A stretch of DNA of 49,125 nucleotides from a virus: IMG/VR virus record IMGVR_UViG_3300037520_001156, positions 1 to 49,125 of that record; one strand, written 5' to 3'. Numbering within the stretch: the first letter of the stretch is position 1; each line of letters opens with the position of its first letter. The notes beneath the pieces are model-generated. The model had not been told where the DNA came from. It ran no database searches and was given only the letters and a program-made list of their open reading frames with translations. The position numbers and the translations under genes were made by a program. Below are positions 23,339-34,000 of this stretch, one piece after another.

Positions 23339-23887
23339 TATGAATCAAGAAGTCTGGAAACCAGTAGTTGGTTATGAAGGGTTGTATGAAGTTAGTAATT
23401 TAGGTAGGGTAAAAAGTTTGCCCAAAACATGGATATGCGGTAATAAAAAAAGCAAAAGAAGCAAACCTGAAACCATAGCTAAACAAAATTATTGCACGAG
23501 TAAATATCTCCAAGTTTGGCTTTCAAAAGACAATAAGCCTAAATTAATTAGTGTGCATAGATTAGTTGCTCAAGCATTTATACCTAATTTAGAAAATAAA
23601 AAGACAGTAAATCATATAAATGGAATAAAAGACGACAATAGGGTTGAAAACTTAGAATGGAATACTTTGAAAGAAAATTTAGATCATGCTTGGGTAAACA
23701 AATTAAGAACAATAAAAACTGGAGAAAACCATTGGAAAAGCATTTTAACGGAAAAAGATGTATTATACATTAGAGAAAATATAAAATATTATACCAAAGC
23801 GGAGCTAGCAAGAAAATACAATGTTACCCATAGCAATATAAGAGGAATTTTAAAAAGAAAAACTTGGGCGCATATTTAAAATGTAAT
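23330..23887 (+). mobile_element. Homing endonuclease insertion flanked by 10-bp direct repeats
   Basis: AAAATGTAAT occurs at 23330-23339, where it holds the tail-tube gene's last codon and stop, and again at 23878-23887, where it begins with the HNH gene's stop. Removing 23340-23887 leaves the tail-tube stop followed directly by TAAGTG, the start context of the next tail gene. The segment therefore looks inserted between two genes without damaging either. The repeat may be target duplication or a product of microhomology. Confidence 0.55.
23340..23879 (+). CDS. NUMOD4/HNH homing endonuclease
   Basis: A 179-residue free-standing endonuclease. NUMOD4 motif: WKPVVGYEGLYEVSNLGRVKS (6-26). HNH nuclease: H73-R74, then VNHINGIKDDNRVENLEW with N91-H92, N100 and N104. 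The C-terminus (137-179) is a helix-turn-helix with LTEKDVLYIRENI and KAELARKYNVTHSNIRGILK. It is the only such gene in the window and is flanked by 10-bp direct repeats (23330-23339, 23878-23887). It would cut an unoccupied allele at the tail-tube/stabilisation gene junction to spread itself. Base composition is more A-rich than the neighbours. Confidence 0.88.
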   Translation: MNQEVWKPVVGYEGLYEVSNLGRVKSLPKTWICGNKKSKRSKPETIAKQNYCTSKYLQVWLSKDNKPKLISVHRLVAQAFIPNLENKKTVNHINGIKDDNRVENLEWNTLKENLDHAWVNKLRTIKTGENHWKSILTEKDVLYIRENIKYYTKAELARKYNVTHSNIRGILKRKTWAHI

Positions 23888-23890
23888 TAA

Positions 23891-26800
23891 GTGATACAAG
23901 CAAGGGGATTTTCCGGTAAATTGAACCAAGACGATAGCCCTTTTAGGCTACCTGCTGGAGATTATTCGGACGCATTAAATGTAACTAGGGATTCCCAAGG
24001 CGCAGGCAATGATGAAATTATTGCGAATGTTCCGGGGAACGAGGTAGTAAATTATGCCTTCTCAGCAGGTACAAATAAAGTAATTGGCAACTACGCAGAT
24101 AAGGTTAGAAACAGGCAGTATATATTCGTATGGAATAGCAATGGCTATCACGAAATAACTTACTACGATGCTACCCTAAACACTATTGTCAAAGTAATAA
24201 AGAACCTAACAGATACAGGGAGTGTAAACGTCCTCAACTTTGATCCCTCTTGGAAGATCAACCACATAGACATAATCTATCGTGACGAAGAAGGAGATTT
24301 GCTTTATTGGACAGATGGGTTAAATCCCCCTAGAAAAATCAATGTGCAGACAGCGGTATTAGGTAATTATGGCGTAATAGTTAGCAGCTATCTTGATGTA
24401 GCCAAAGAACCACCATCTGCACCTCCTTATTGCGTTTATGAGAACGACAATACGGTTACAATTAACAACCTAAACAACAATCAGTTTAAGTTTAAGTATA
24501 GATTTGTATTTGATGACTTGGAGAAAAGCGTAACAAGCGCACAAAGCGAGATACCTATTCCCTTCAATTATACTACACCTGCTGTATATACTGACCCCAC
24601 CAAAAACTCTACTATATTTATAGTATTTCAGACAGGGGCATTTAATGTTAAAAAGATTGAGTTGTTGGCTGCTCAAAGCCAAGGAGTGACATTCTCTGAT
24701 TATTTTTTGATTCAGGTTATTGACAAGGCTGAATTGGGGTTGAATAGCAACGATGTCGCTACATTCAAATTCTACAATGATCAAGCGTACAACATAATAC
24801 CTATAAAGGAGAGCATTCAGCCTTTTGATATAGTTCCACTCAAAGCATATACCCAATCGCTACCAAATGGTAATGTATTGGATTATGGGGCTATTACAGA
24901 AGGGTATAATTTAATTGAGCCTAATTACGAAACAACTAATCTCACTTCTTTATCTTCTGAATTAAACAATAGTTATTTACTTGCCGTTGCGTATCAAGAC
25001 GCAGAACCTGCTTTTGGTTCGGGGAATATAAAGATAATTCTTGGCGGCAATGTTTCCTCAAACGACCAAGTTAATATTTTTGTTACGGTCAGCAATGTTC
25101 CATATACAATAACAGCTACTTCGGCAAACCCTCCAGACACTATTGCCGGAATGATAACAAAGCTGAGTACTTCTGCTGTTGCAGGTGGTTTTACAGTTTT
25201 AAGTTCTACTTCAAATACGCTTGTAATTAAACAAAACAATAGCTCTATCGTTAAAAAATCGGTAGTGTATTCTGGGCTTACTCCATACACCGCAAGCCAA
25301 AATTCTGTTTTTGCATACGACTGGAGTTCAAAATATGCATACGGAGTAGTTTATTTTGATGAGAAAGGACGGACTAATGGGGTGTTTACAACAATATCAC
25401 AAACAACTATAGTAGAGTCAAACGCACTTAATTTATCTACAGCATCTTTTAATTATCAAAACATAGTACCGCCATTTGATGGAACTCAAAAAGCAGTACC
25501 ATATCCTATTCAAACTATTATTGGAAATTTTACCCCAAGTTTAGGGAACACAAGATTTACAAATACCGGGGCAGCATTTAGCGGAATATTGAACATGAGG
25601 ATTGTTGGGGAATACACTTATGTAGGAGGAACGCCTTTTTTTATGGATGTAAGGATAAATGGCGTAACCGTTAGTTCTACTAGTGTATGGGCTGGAGGAA
25701 GTCCAAATCCAACAACACCTGTCCAATTTGACTTGAATATAATCCCCCTAAATGTTACATTTAATACTGGGGATTATTTAGAAATATTTGTTACTCATAC
25801 TTCTCCCGGAACTTGGAATTTTCAATTATCAACAGGTGTTCACCGGGTAACAATAACAGAACAAGACCCTCAATTAGTCGGAGGTAGTATGTTTCAAACC
25901 GATTCTTATTCTGAAGCCTTTGTTACTCCTTATTATATACCCAAACTGCCGTTAGAAAGATTTACCATTGAAAGCAGACCACCAGAATGGGCTTATTATT
26001 TTCAAATAGTAAGAACTAAAAATCTATCCAAGTCAAACTTTCTTTATTGGTGTAGCGATAGGACATATAAAGACAATGCGGCGAATACATTAGGGTATCA
26101 ATATGCTTATATATCTATTACAAATCTAACTGACGCAATAGTTGATAACCCTGAATTAAAAACATTGGGTTACGAGTTTACAGTTGGGGATAGGATAAGA
26201 TTTATCAAATTGATTTATCCCGGAACAACAACAGATGAAATTTATGTTAGTAAAGATTTTCAAATATTAGAAAGCGTAACAAATCCTACTATAAATGGCG
26301 TAGTTGTTACAGGGCAGCTTTTAAAGATATATCTTCCGACAACAAGTTCTACTTTTGATTTTGGAGGCAATGAATTTGCCAATTACTTTATACAGATATA
26401 TTCTCCTGCGCTTAGTTATTCTAACGAGTTTAATCTTTATTACGAATTTGGAGAAAGGTATATCGTAGGGAATCCCGGAACTGCTTTAGCCTACCATCAA
26501 GGCATGACGCAAAACCAAACGGCTAATTTAGTCACTCCTGCATTATATGAATTTTATAAAGGAGATGCTTATTTTAGGTTTAGGAATATTCCGTTAAATG
26601 GAGTTTTGTCTTGGAATATGACCGCTGGGCTTCAATCATCAATAGGATGCTTAGGTGGTACATTAGTAAGAGATACGAATAGCAATTCTGATTATAGCCC
26701 TATAGCTGATGTAGCTCCTGCCGCAGTTCTTTCATCTTTTTTAGCAATAATTGATACATCTAAAACATATTCCTTTTTAATAAAAGGAAATTTAAAATTT

Positions 26801-28273
26801 ATTCCTAATACAACATTTTCGGCAGGGCAAATTTTTTTAAGATTTGGAACATATCCACTCCCATCATCTACTTTAGTAACAATTGATATTGGACCAACTG
26901 TTGCTGGAGTTCAAAAAGAAATATCATACAGTATAAATTTAAATACGGCAATAGGCGTTACATATATAGGGGTTGATTTTACAAATCCAACTACAGGAAC
27001 AGTTGATATTTCAATAGTTAATTGGACAATAAATGTATATCAAAACGATAGGATAATTAGGCAAGGCATAATTGACCCCAACTTCTCTGATACATACGAT
27101 AGTTCAGCTACTCCAAACGGAAGGGCTTGGAAAGTAGAGCCAAATGCCGCCCAATTATTTAATCCTGCATTAATCCGTTTTGGCGATGAATTTCAGCCGG
27201 GTACTACAATAAATAATACTAACAGATTTTACGAAGAGAACTTTGATGTGTATGACCGTAGCCGTGGCTCTATCAAAAAGATGTTCATAGAGGGCAGGAA
27301 TCAGTACATATTCCAACAGTTTGATGTAGGGGTAGTAACAGTTCTTACGCAAATAGTTAGGGATACTGCCGGGAATCCGCTGTCTGCCCAAAGCGATAAA
27401 CTGCTTAACAAGATAGTGTACCCCTATCAGGGTGGTTATGGGATAGGCGAGTTCCCTGAGAGCTTTGCTTATGGTAAGAATGCCAAGTATTTTATAGACG
27501 GGAATAAAGGGGTGGTAGTGCGACTGGCGCAGAACGGCATGACTCCTATCTCCATAGTTTACAAAATGAATGCCTTTTTCGTTCCAAGAATAGCAAAATA
27601 TAAAGACGCATTTATTCCAACCACAGGTAAGTCAACTATATACGGGGCTTTCGATGCTTATACGAATAAGTATATAATTGCTATGGAGGAGATATACGAT
27701 TCTACGCCAGCAGTTATACAAGATGCTAAAACCATAGCATTCCTTGAAACGGCTACTAATAAAGAAGGCTTTGAGTCTTTCCTGTCTTTCTTGCCGGAAA
27801 ATATGGGTGCGCTGAACAATTTATTCTTCTCCTTCAAGGCAGGACAAATATGGAAGCACCTTACCCCCGATCCGATTTCCGGCACTCCGGCGTTCTGCAA
27901 CTTCTATAATACTCAATATTCGGCTGAAGTACAGGTGGTATTTAACGAAACGCCCCTGATGAAGAAATACTTCCTGTCCATAATGGAATCGGCTAATACG
28001 GCTTGGGAGTGTCCTGCTATAGTATCTCAGCTTGATAGCTATTCTGGAACACCCCAACTTACGGCTATTTCAGCAGCTAGATTTAAGCTATTAGAGGGGC
28101 AATATTACTCAGCCATATTTAGGGATATAAACAGCAAGGGAGGGCTTATCAACGGAGCTATAATGCACGGGAACTACCTGATTGTGCGCTTCAAAAAAGA
28201 CCAAGCCTCTACTTTTGTTTATCTGAATGCAGTATCTTTGAACTATAAGGAATCACCCCTTAATCTAAGATGA
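23891..28273 (+). CDS. Very long tail stabilisation-like protein
   Basis: A 1460-residue protein starting at GTG (23891, IQARGFSGKLNQDD). The first about 170 residues (LPAGDYSDALNVTRDSQGAG, KVIGNYADKVRNRQYIFVW, LLYWTDGLNPPRKIN near 137-151) match the start of the tail stabilisation proteins of crAss-like phages. The rest is an extended beta-rich architecture with Ig-like and jelly-roll-like blocks (Ser/Thr-rich strands from about 370 to 640, an EVYSFLIRG-like carbohydrate-type segment near 960-1050). The C-terminal part contains FDVYDRSRGSIKKMFIEGRNQYIFQQFDVGV. The start uses GTG because the insertion upstream left no ATG in place. The gene overlaps the next by ATGA. Confidence 0.72.
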   Translation: MIQARGFSGKLNQDDSPFRLPAGDYSDALNVTRDSQGAGNDEIIANVPGNEVVNYAFSAGTNKVIGNYADKVRNRQYIFVWNSNGYHEITYYDATLNTIVKVIKNLTDTGSVNVLNFDPSWKINHIDIIYRDEEGDLLYWTDGLNPPRKINVQTAVLGNYGVIVSSYLDVAKEPPSAPPYCVYENDNTVTINNLNNNQFKFKYRFVFDDLEKSVTSAQSEIPIPFNYTTPAVYTDPTKNSTIFIVFQTGAFNVKKIELLAAQSQGVTFSDYFLIQVIDKAELGLNSNDVATFKFYNDQAYNIIPIKESIQPFDIVPLKAYTQSLPNGNVLDYGAITEGYNLIEPNYETTNLTSLSSELNNSYLLAVAYQDAEPAFGSGNIKIILGGNVSSNDQVNIFVTVSNVPYTITATSANPPDTIAGMITKLSTSAVAGGFTVLSSTSNTLVIKQNNSSIVKKSVVYSGLTPYTASQNSVFAYDWSSKYAYGVVYFDEKGRTNGVFTTISQTTIVESNALNLSTASFNYQNIVPPFDGTQKAVPYPIQTIIGNFTPSLGNTRFTNTGAAFSGILNMRIVGEYTYVGGTPFFMDVRINGVTVSSTSVWAGGSPNPTTPVQFDLNIIPLNVTFNTGDYLEIFVTHTSPGTWNFQLSTGVHRVTITEQDPQLVGGSMFQTDSYSEAFVTPYYIPKLPLERFTIESRPPEWAYYFQIVRTKNLSKSNFLYWCSDRTYKDNAANTLGYQYAYISITNLTDAIVDNPELKTLGYEFTVGDRIRFIKLIYPGTTTDEIYVSKDFQILESVTNPTINGVVVTGQLLKIYLPTTSSTFDFGGNEFANYFIQIYSPALSYSNEFNLYYEFGERYIVGNPGTALAYHQGMTQNQTANLVTPALYEFYKGDAYFRFRNIPLNGVLSWNMTAGLQSSIGCLGGTLVRDTNSNSDYSPIADVAPAAVLSSFLAIIDTSKTYSFLIKGNLKFIPNTTFSAGQIFLRFGTYPLPSSTLVTIDIGPTVAGVQKEISYSINLNTAIGVTYIGVDFTNPTTGTVDISIVNWTINVYQNDRIIRQGIIDPNFSDTYDSSATPNGRAWKVEPNAAQLFNPALIRFGDEFQPGTTINNTNRFYEENFDVYDRSRGSIKKMFIEGRNQYIFQQFDVGVVTVLTQIVRDTAGNPLSAQSDKLLNKIVYPYQGGYGIGEFPESFAYGKNAKYFIDGNKGVVVRLAQNGMTPISIVYKMNAFFVPRIAKYKDAFIPTTGKSTIYGAFDAYTNKYIIAMEEIYDSTPAVIQDAKTIAFLETATNKEGFESFLSFLPENMGALNNLFFSFKAGQIWKHLTPDPISGTPAFCNFYNTQYSAEVQVVFNETPLMKKYFLSIMESANTAWECPAIVSQLDSYSGTPQLTAISAARFKLLEGQYYSAIFRDINSKGGLINGAIMHGNYLIVRFKKDQASTFVYLNAVSLNYKESPLNLR

Positions 28274-28713
28274 TAACAGCCAAGAAAATATCAAAACCCG
28301 AACTTCCTAAATTGGTAGATATGACCTATCAAGGGGATACCGAATTGTTTGATAAATATTACGCTCCCGAAAGGGTGAACCACGAAGCGGCGGTACTTAC
28401 CACTCTTCAATATGTCCATGAATTAGGACAGTCCTTCAAGTTGAATTACTACAAGATACTACACCACAAGAAGCCCGTAGGCTATTTTATTACATTTGAT
28501 GACTTCTTATATAGCTTCGCAATAGAGAAAAATAGCAGGAAGAAAGAAGTGCTTTCAGGGTGGTTTGAATTGGTGAAAAAAGAACTTGGCGACACCTTCA
28601 AGTGCGTACTATACAACTACAACACAAGAGCGATAAAGCATTTGGAAAGGCACGGAATGAAAAAAGTAGAAGAAGATATTGATACAAAAACAGTATTGTT
28701 AATTAAAAATTAG
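28270..28713 (+). CDS. GNAT-type acetyltransferase-like protein
   Basis: A 147-residue protein. The layout is GNAT-like: N-terminal helices, a central strand pair HHKKPVGYFITFDDFLYSFAIEK, a helix SGWFELVKKELGD, then CVLYNYNTRAIKHLERHGMKKVEEDI, which resembles the N-x-x-A-I-x-x-x-x-x-x-G-F segment of GNAT motif B. Motif A (Q/RxxGxG/A) for acetyl-CoA is weak, so it may be degenerate and structural. It overlaps the stabilisation gene by 4 bases. In-virion use of such a fold is unknown. Confidence 0.55.
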   Translation: MITAKKISKPELPKLVDMTYQGDTELFDKYYAPERVNHEAAVLTTLQYVHELGQSFKLNYYKILHHKKPVGYFITFDDFLYSFAIEKNSRKKEVLSGWFELVKKELGDTFKCVLYNYNTRAIKHLERHGMKKVEEDIDTKTVLLIKN

Positions 28714-28718
28714 ATACT

Positions 28719-29498
28719 ATGCCACTACCGGGTATTTTGCCGTTTATACCTTCAATAGTACAAGGGGTAACGGGTCTTTTTCAGCTTGGGGGCAAAAAAG
28801 ATGCGGAAAGAAAATTTGAACAAGAATTAGCCAAAATGCCTGTATATGGAGGCAGTCCTGAAATAGCTAGAAATTATCAACAGGCTTTGCAAAGGGCAAA
28901 TGTTGGGTTGGGTCAATTAGAGTCAACAAAATTGGCTCAAAGAGAGCAAGCCCGAAATATGTCTAATATATTGTCTTACGCTGCAAGCAGACCGGGAGGG
29001 CAGGGGTTATTGGCTAATTTATATGATAGACAAAATCTTGGGATGCAAAGAATTTATGAAGGTGCAGAAAGAGAAAAAAATAGGCGAATGGGGGAATTGT
29101 CTAGAGCCGCTCAATTACAGGCATCAGATCAGGGTAAAATCTTTGAAAGTAAAAGACAGAAACAGGCAAATATGGTTGCTACTGCTGCTCAAAAAGCTGG
29201 TCAAGAGGCAATTGAGAAAAGAGCTGCATTATCTAATATTACATCAGCAGCTATAAATGCAGGCAGGGTGGCTATGGCTGGATCGGATTCAGGGCTTTTT
29301 GGTAAAAGTAAATTAGAAAAGCCAATGAAACCTAGCGAATTAATAGAATCTGGTGCAATATCTCCAATAACAAGTAAATCATTAAGAGGTCAGCGGCAAT
29401 TAGTCCCCGACCAAATAACCGAATTTAATATGCCGGAAGGTCAAGAAACTAACCTATATAATATTTTGAGTAAGAGAAGGAGAGGTTGGTCAATGTAA
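28719..29498 (+). CDS. Internal virion-type protein (short, amphipathic)
   Basis: A 259-residue protein with a hydrophobic N-terminus (PLPGILPFIPSIVQGVTGLFQLGG) and long Ala/Gln/Arg-rich helices (RANVGLGQLESTKLAQREQARNMSNILSYAASRPGG), like the smaller ejected core proteins of podoviruses (T7 gp14 position). The C-terminus is basic (SKRRRGWSM). Located between tail stabilisation and the two larger core-type proteins. The role in genome ejection is inferred from order and composition. Confidence 0.6.
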   Translation: MPLPGILPFIPSIVQGVTGLFQLGGKKDAERKFEQELAKMPVYGGSPEIARNYQQALQRANVGLGQLESTKLAQREQARNMSNILSYAASRPGGQGLLANLYDRQNLGMQRIYEGAEREKNRRMGELSRAAQLQASDQGKIFESKRQKQANMVATAAQKAGQEAIEKRAALSNITSAAINAGRVAMAGSDSGLFGKSKLEKPMKPSELIESGAISPITSKSLRGQRQLVPDQITEFNMPEGQETNLYNILSKRRRGWSM

Positions 29499-29515
29499 TT
29501 ATTAAAAGACAAAAA

Positions 29516-31057
29516 ATGCCAGTAAGATTACATCCTGAGCTTTATGGTGGTGCGTTTAAGGTAGATAGTACAGCAGCTACTGATTTTTATCTTAGGCAAA
29601 AGGCAAGAGAAAATGCTAAGGCAGAAGCCTTGGATAAATATTTTACTGACCTTCCAAAAACATTTAATCCGGCAGGCGTAAGGAAACAAGAATTACCTGC
29701 TTTTGATAAAGCAGTTTCCAATTACAAAGACTTTTCATTAATAAATAGAAAGGAACTTGCTAGTGGCAAGAACCCCCAACTTACTAGGCAGGCTCAAGAA
29801 CTAGCCGCTTTACCCATACAAATAGCGCAAGCAAGCAAAGCAGAAGGGGAATCCTCAAAGCAATTGGCTAATCTGTACATGAACAAGCCTGAAATGGTTC
29901 AAAGGTTTACTCCTAAAACATTGGGGTTTGACGATAATGGGATGCCTTTGATTGATCCTGCAACTGGGCAGAAATTAGGGATACAAGGGCATAACGAATC
30001 AATGTTTACTATTGATCCAACAGGTCAAGTGGTAAAAAATCCTGCATTCCGCTCATTGGATATTACTCAGTTTGAATACGGTCCAAAGATAAAAACAGGA
30101 AAGGAACTTGAAGCGGATATGGACCTTGCCTCCAAGGGCATAAACTACGATAAGTTTGAGTCTAAAACAAGACCAGATAATACAAGACAATTTGGACAAA
30201 TAACAGAAAGCATTTCTTCTTATAGCGACAACGCCCTGCGTAACATTGGAGATAATGCAGCAAGATTATATGATGAAGATGATTCGTTGGAATTTAGCTG
30301 GAAAAAATCTTTCCCATATAGCACTTGGATTAAAGACCCCAAAAACACAGAAACATTTAATAAGCTAAATGATAACTTCCAAAGGATTTATGGAAGGGCA
30401 ATAGATAATCCCAAAGACCTTTTTGTTGCCAATACAATAGTGAAAAAGGGTGCGCCTAAAGTAGTAGGCAAGCCAACAGAAGATGTTACAGCAAGGCAGA
30501 AATATATGCTTGGACTTAAAACAGCAGCAGATTTGAAGAAAATGTATCTTCGTCAATCCTTGGCTAAAAAAACAGAGCAAACAGAAAGTGGAGGAAATTT
30601 GCTTGATGAGATTTCTGACGGAGATATACCGGGAACTAATTATAGAGCAGAGGGCGGCGTAATTTATGACCAAAATGGAGATGAGGTTACTGATGCAGTA
30701 ATAACATTCCCCAAAGACAAAGTATCGGGTAAATTAGTCGGATTGATGGCTTCAAATGTAAAAGCGTTTGATCCTGACAATGTAGATAATTATCAAATAA
30801 CAGTAGTAAACGGGAAGCCTTCTAGTATTAGTGTAGAAGATATAGGTAGCTTTGATAGGGGAGTGGTTAAATGGATGCAAGATGTATATACAAAGAAAAC
30901 TCCCTATACAATCGAGCAGAAACCAAAGGCAAAATCAAACATTTTATCAAATTACGATGCAACCATTCAAAGTGCAATCAAAGCGTTTGCAAATAAAAAG
31001 GGATATAGCATAGATAAGGCAGTTCAAATACTCAAAAAAGCAAATAAAATAAAATAA
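29516..31057 (+). CDS. Internal virion-type protein (medium)
   Basis: The chosen start is the ATG at 29516 (MPVRLHPELYGGAFKVD), 513 residues; an earlier non-ATG start would overlap the previous gene. Long polar helices in the first 120 residues (FYLRQKARENAKAEALDKYF), then mixed beta/helix (160-440) and a C-terminal helical unit ending KAVQILKKANKIK. The TAA stop overlaps the next ATG (TAATG), a coupled start for the giant protein. Position suggests an ejected core protein. Confidence 0.6.
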   Translation: MPVRLHPELYGGAFKVDSTAATDFYLRQKARENAKAEALDKYFTDLPKTFNPAGVRKQELPAFDKAVSNYKDFSLINRKELASGKNPQLTRQAQELAALPIQIAQASKAEGESSKQLANLYMNKPEMVQRFTPKTLGFDDNGMPLIDPATGQKLGIQGHNESMFTIDPTGQVVKNPAFRSLDITQFEYGPKIKTGKELEADMDLASKGINYDKFESKTRPDNTRQFGQITESISSYSDNALRNIGDNAARLYDEDDSLEFSWKKSFPYSTWIKDPKNTETFNKLNDNFQRIYGRAIDNPKDLFVANTIVKKGAPKVVGKPTEDVTARQKYMLGLKTAADLKKMYLRQSLAKKTEQTESGGNLLDEISDGDIPGTNYRAEGGVIYDQNGDEVTDAVITFPKDKVSGKLVGLMASNVKAFDPDNVDNYQITVVNGKPSSISVEDIGSFDRGVVKWMQDVYTKKTPYTIEQKPKAKSNILSNYDATIQSAIKAFANKKGYSIDKAVQILKKANKIK

Positions 31058-34000
31058 TGCCAGTTCAATCAGAAGATTTTTCAGCATTTGACGAAGTAAT
31101 TGAAAAGGCTAAAAAAAGTCCTACTAAGGCATCGGCAATGCCACAAGAGGACTTTTCTGCTTTTGACGAAGTGATAAAAAAAAAAGTAGCGTCAACAGAT
31201 TTAACGCAGCCTACAGATGGCTTAAAGGGTGGCGTATCAATGTCAGAATCTGGAATATTTCCTTCAGCGATCCAACAAGTCAAGCAAAAGCAAGCACAAT
31301 CCCTCCCCGGTCCAATAGTAGAGGGAAAAAAGCCAATGCCTAAGCGAGAAGGAGAACCACTTCTTTTTAATGGAGAGGAATACGGTATTATTAGGAATTA
31401 CGAAAATGCATGGCTTGATTTTGCTAAAAGAGATAAAAGTCACACTAAAATAGTAGACGAAAATACTACTACAGACTTTAATCCTGAAAAGGAAATTTTT
31501 GGAATTGGTAGCAGAATATTAAAAGCAGTCGGCAATATAATACCCGGAGTAGAGCAACCTAAAGAACAAGACAAGAAATTAAGTTATTCTTGGTCAGAAG
31601 GCGCAATAAAAAATTCAGAACAAGATCTTTCCCGATACAAACAAAGGGCTGATGCTTCTCTTGCATCATTAAAGCCTCAGCTAGAGAAGATTTCTAAATA
31701 CGCTAAAGATAATTACGATCAATTTACTGATACGTCTATTTCTACAGGTCTTCCTATAACCGATGTAAATAAAATAGACAAATATTCAAGAGAATTAGCC
31801 AAAAAAATAGGTGTAAATGAAACAGGCAATTTCAAAACATTGGTATATAATGAAATAAAAGCAGCCGTTTCCCACAAATTAATTGAGCCAGAAGTAATCA
31901 AAAAATTTAAAGAACTATATCAAAAAGAAACTGGGAGAAGTTATGATGCCGATTTGACTCCAACAAAAGAAAAATTAAAAATAGGCGGTGAAAAATATGA
32001 AATAGAAAAAGGATTTGAAAAAGGAAAAGAAATTCTTTCTGGATTAAATCAACAAGCGAACACTATAAAACTTGAAGTTCAAAATAAGCAAAAGCAAGAT
32101 GTAGATATTTTAAACCAAGAGTTAAAAGGAGAAGTAGATAAATTATCTCAGCAATTTAAAATAGCAGACGAGGCATTTAAACAAAAATATCAAGGCTTAA
32201 TAGTTGATAATAAATTTATAGGAGATCAGCAACAATACAATCAATATTTAATTGATTCAGATAATCTAAAAAAACAATCTACTCAATTAGGGGCAACGGC
32301 AGAAAAGCTGAGTAATGATTTTATATCAAAGCAGCATTTAATAGCCAATAAAGCTAACGCAAGATATAGAAGGCAAATTGATGAAATATCAAGATTAGCA
32401 TACGACAAATACAACAAGGAGTTACAGAAATATTATAGCGTATTTAGGGCTAATCCTCAGTTAGCAGAAAGATCAGAAAGATTATACAAACAAGCGTATA
32501 GCGATGTTTTAAATAAAAACGAAGAATTAAAAGAAATAATTAGTAATACTAATACAAGCCCGGCAGTAAATTTTTTTAGATCTACTTTGGCTTCTTTGGG
32601 TGGAAGTATAAAAGGAATATCTACATCTATGGGCTTTGATGCAGGCTCTGTATTTGGGGATTATTTGGAAAAAAACTTTGAGGTAGGAAGTCCTGAATTA
32701 AAATCTCTTAGTGATATATTAGATTTTCAAAAATTGGCAAGGTCAGGGGGACAACTGGCTGGGTCTATGCTTCCAACTATGGCTATTGAATTGCCTGCTA
32801 TGGCTTTGACAAGAGGCATAGGTGGTGGAGTATTATCTCAAATGTTAGTAGGCGGTGTAATACAAAACACCATAGAAACTGCTGATATAGCAGGAAGAAT
32901 GAAAGCGGATGTATTTGCTAAAACAGGAGATCCAGATGCGGCTCAAAAAGCGGCAGAGGAATCAATGAAGAGCCAATATTACGCCATCCCATTCAATGTA
33001 ATTTCTACCCTTCCATTTATTGGCGGCTCTACTAAAATGATAAAGAATGTAGTAGGCAGAGTATTAGCAAGCGGAGCAGTTGAATTTTCATCAGAGCTTC
33101 CGGTTGAATATTGGCAGAATCTTGCAGAAGAATCAATAAAAGAAACAGGCACATATAAGAACGCCCTAAAGTTTCATACTAATGAAAAATTAGGGAATAC
33201 TGCATTGAATATTGCCCCTGTATTTCTTATGGGTGCGGCAGGCGAATTAATGCCAGAAGGGAAATCCGCTGACCAAAAAATGATTGAGAGAGAAGCTAAA
33301 TCTTTCGCCTTAAAAACAAAGTTTGCGGATTTAGCACCTAGCCAAAAGAATCAATTTGTATTTGATTTGGTACAAAGAAAGGGCAATGCTTTTGCTTCTA
33401 CATTTTTGACTTCTCTGTATACAACAGGTAATATAAATAAAGCAACATTAGACGAATTGGGCAAAACCCTTCAAGAGTCTAATTCGCTTATTTCAAAGTC
33501 AAAGGAACTTGGACTTACCCCTGCCGATCAAAAGATATTCATGGCTTTTCAAATGCAGTATAATGCAACGCAAAAGGCATTGGAAGGAGAGCAAGACCCT
33601 ATTTTGAAGAAGGCATTAGAAACTAAACTTAAAAGCTACGAAACAGAAATAAATAACTTTACGACTAATAAAAAAGGCAATTATGTAGTTCTTACATATC
33701 CTAACAACGAACAGTATGTATTGACTTATAGCGAAGCTGAAAATGCACTTAATAATGATGGCTTTGTAAATGCCCTTGGGAAGGGCGATATTAAGTTAGA
33801 TGCTTTTGGAGATAATGAGGCATTTAACCAAAAGGTAGAACAGACAAAGAAAGATTACGAATCAAAAACAAAATTAATTGAGCAAGGTGAAGCAGTTACA
33901 CCTACAGGTGCAGAAGCTATACCAACAGTTACTGGAGAAGCCGAAGGACAAAAAGTTGAAGGAGCAGTACCAACAGACGGTGAACCTGTGGGCGAAGGAA

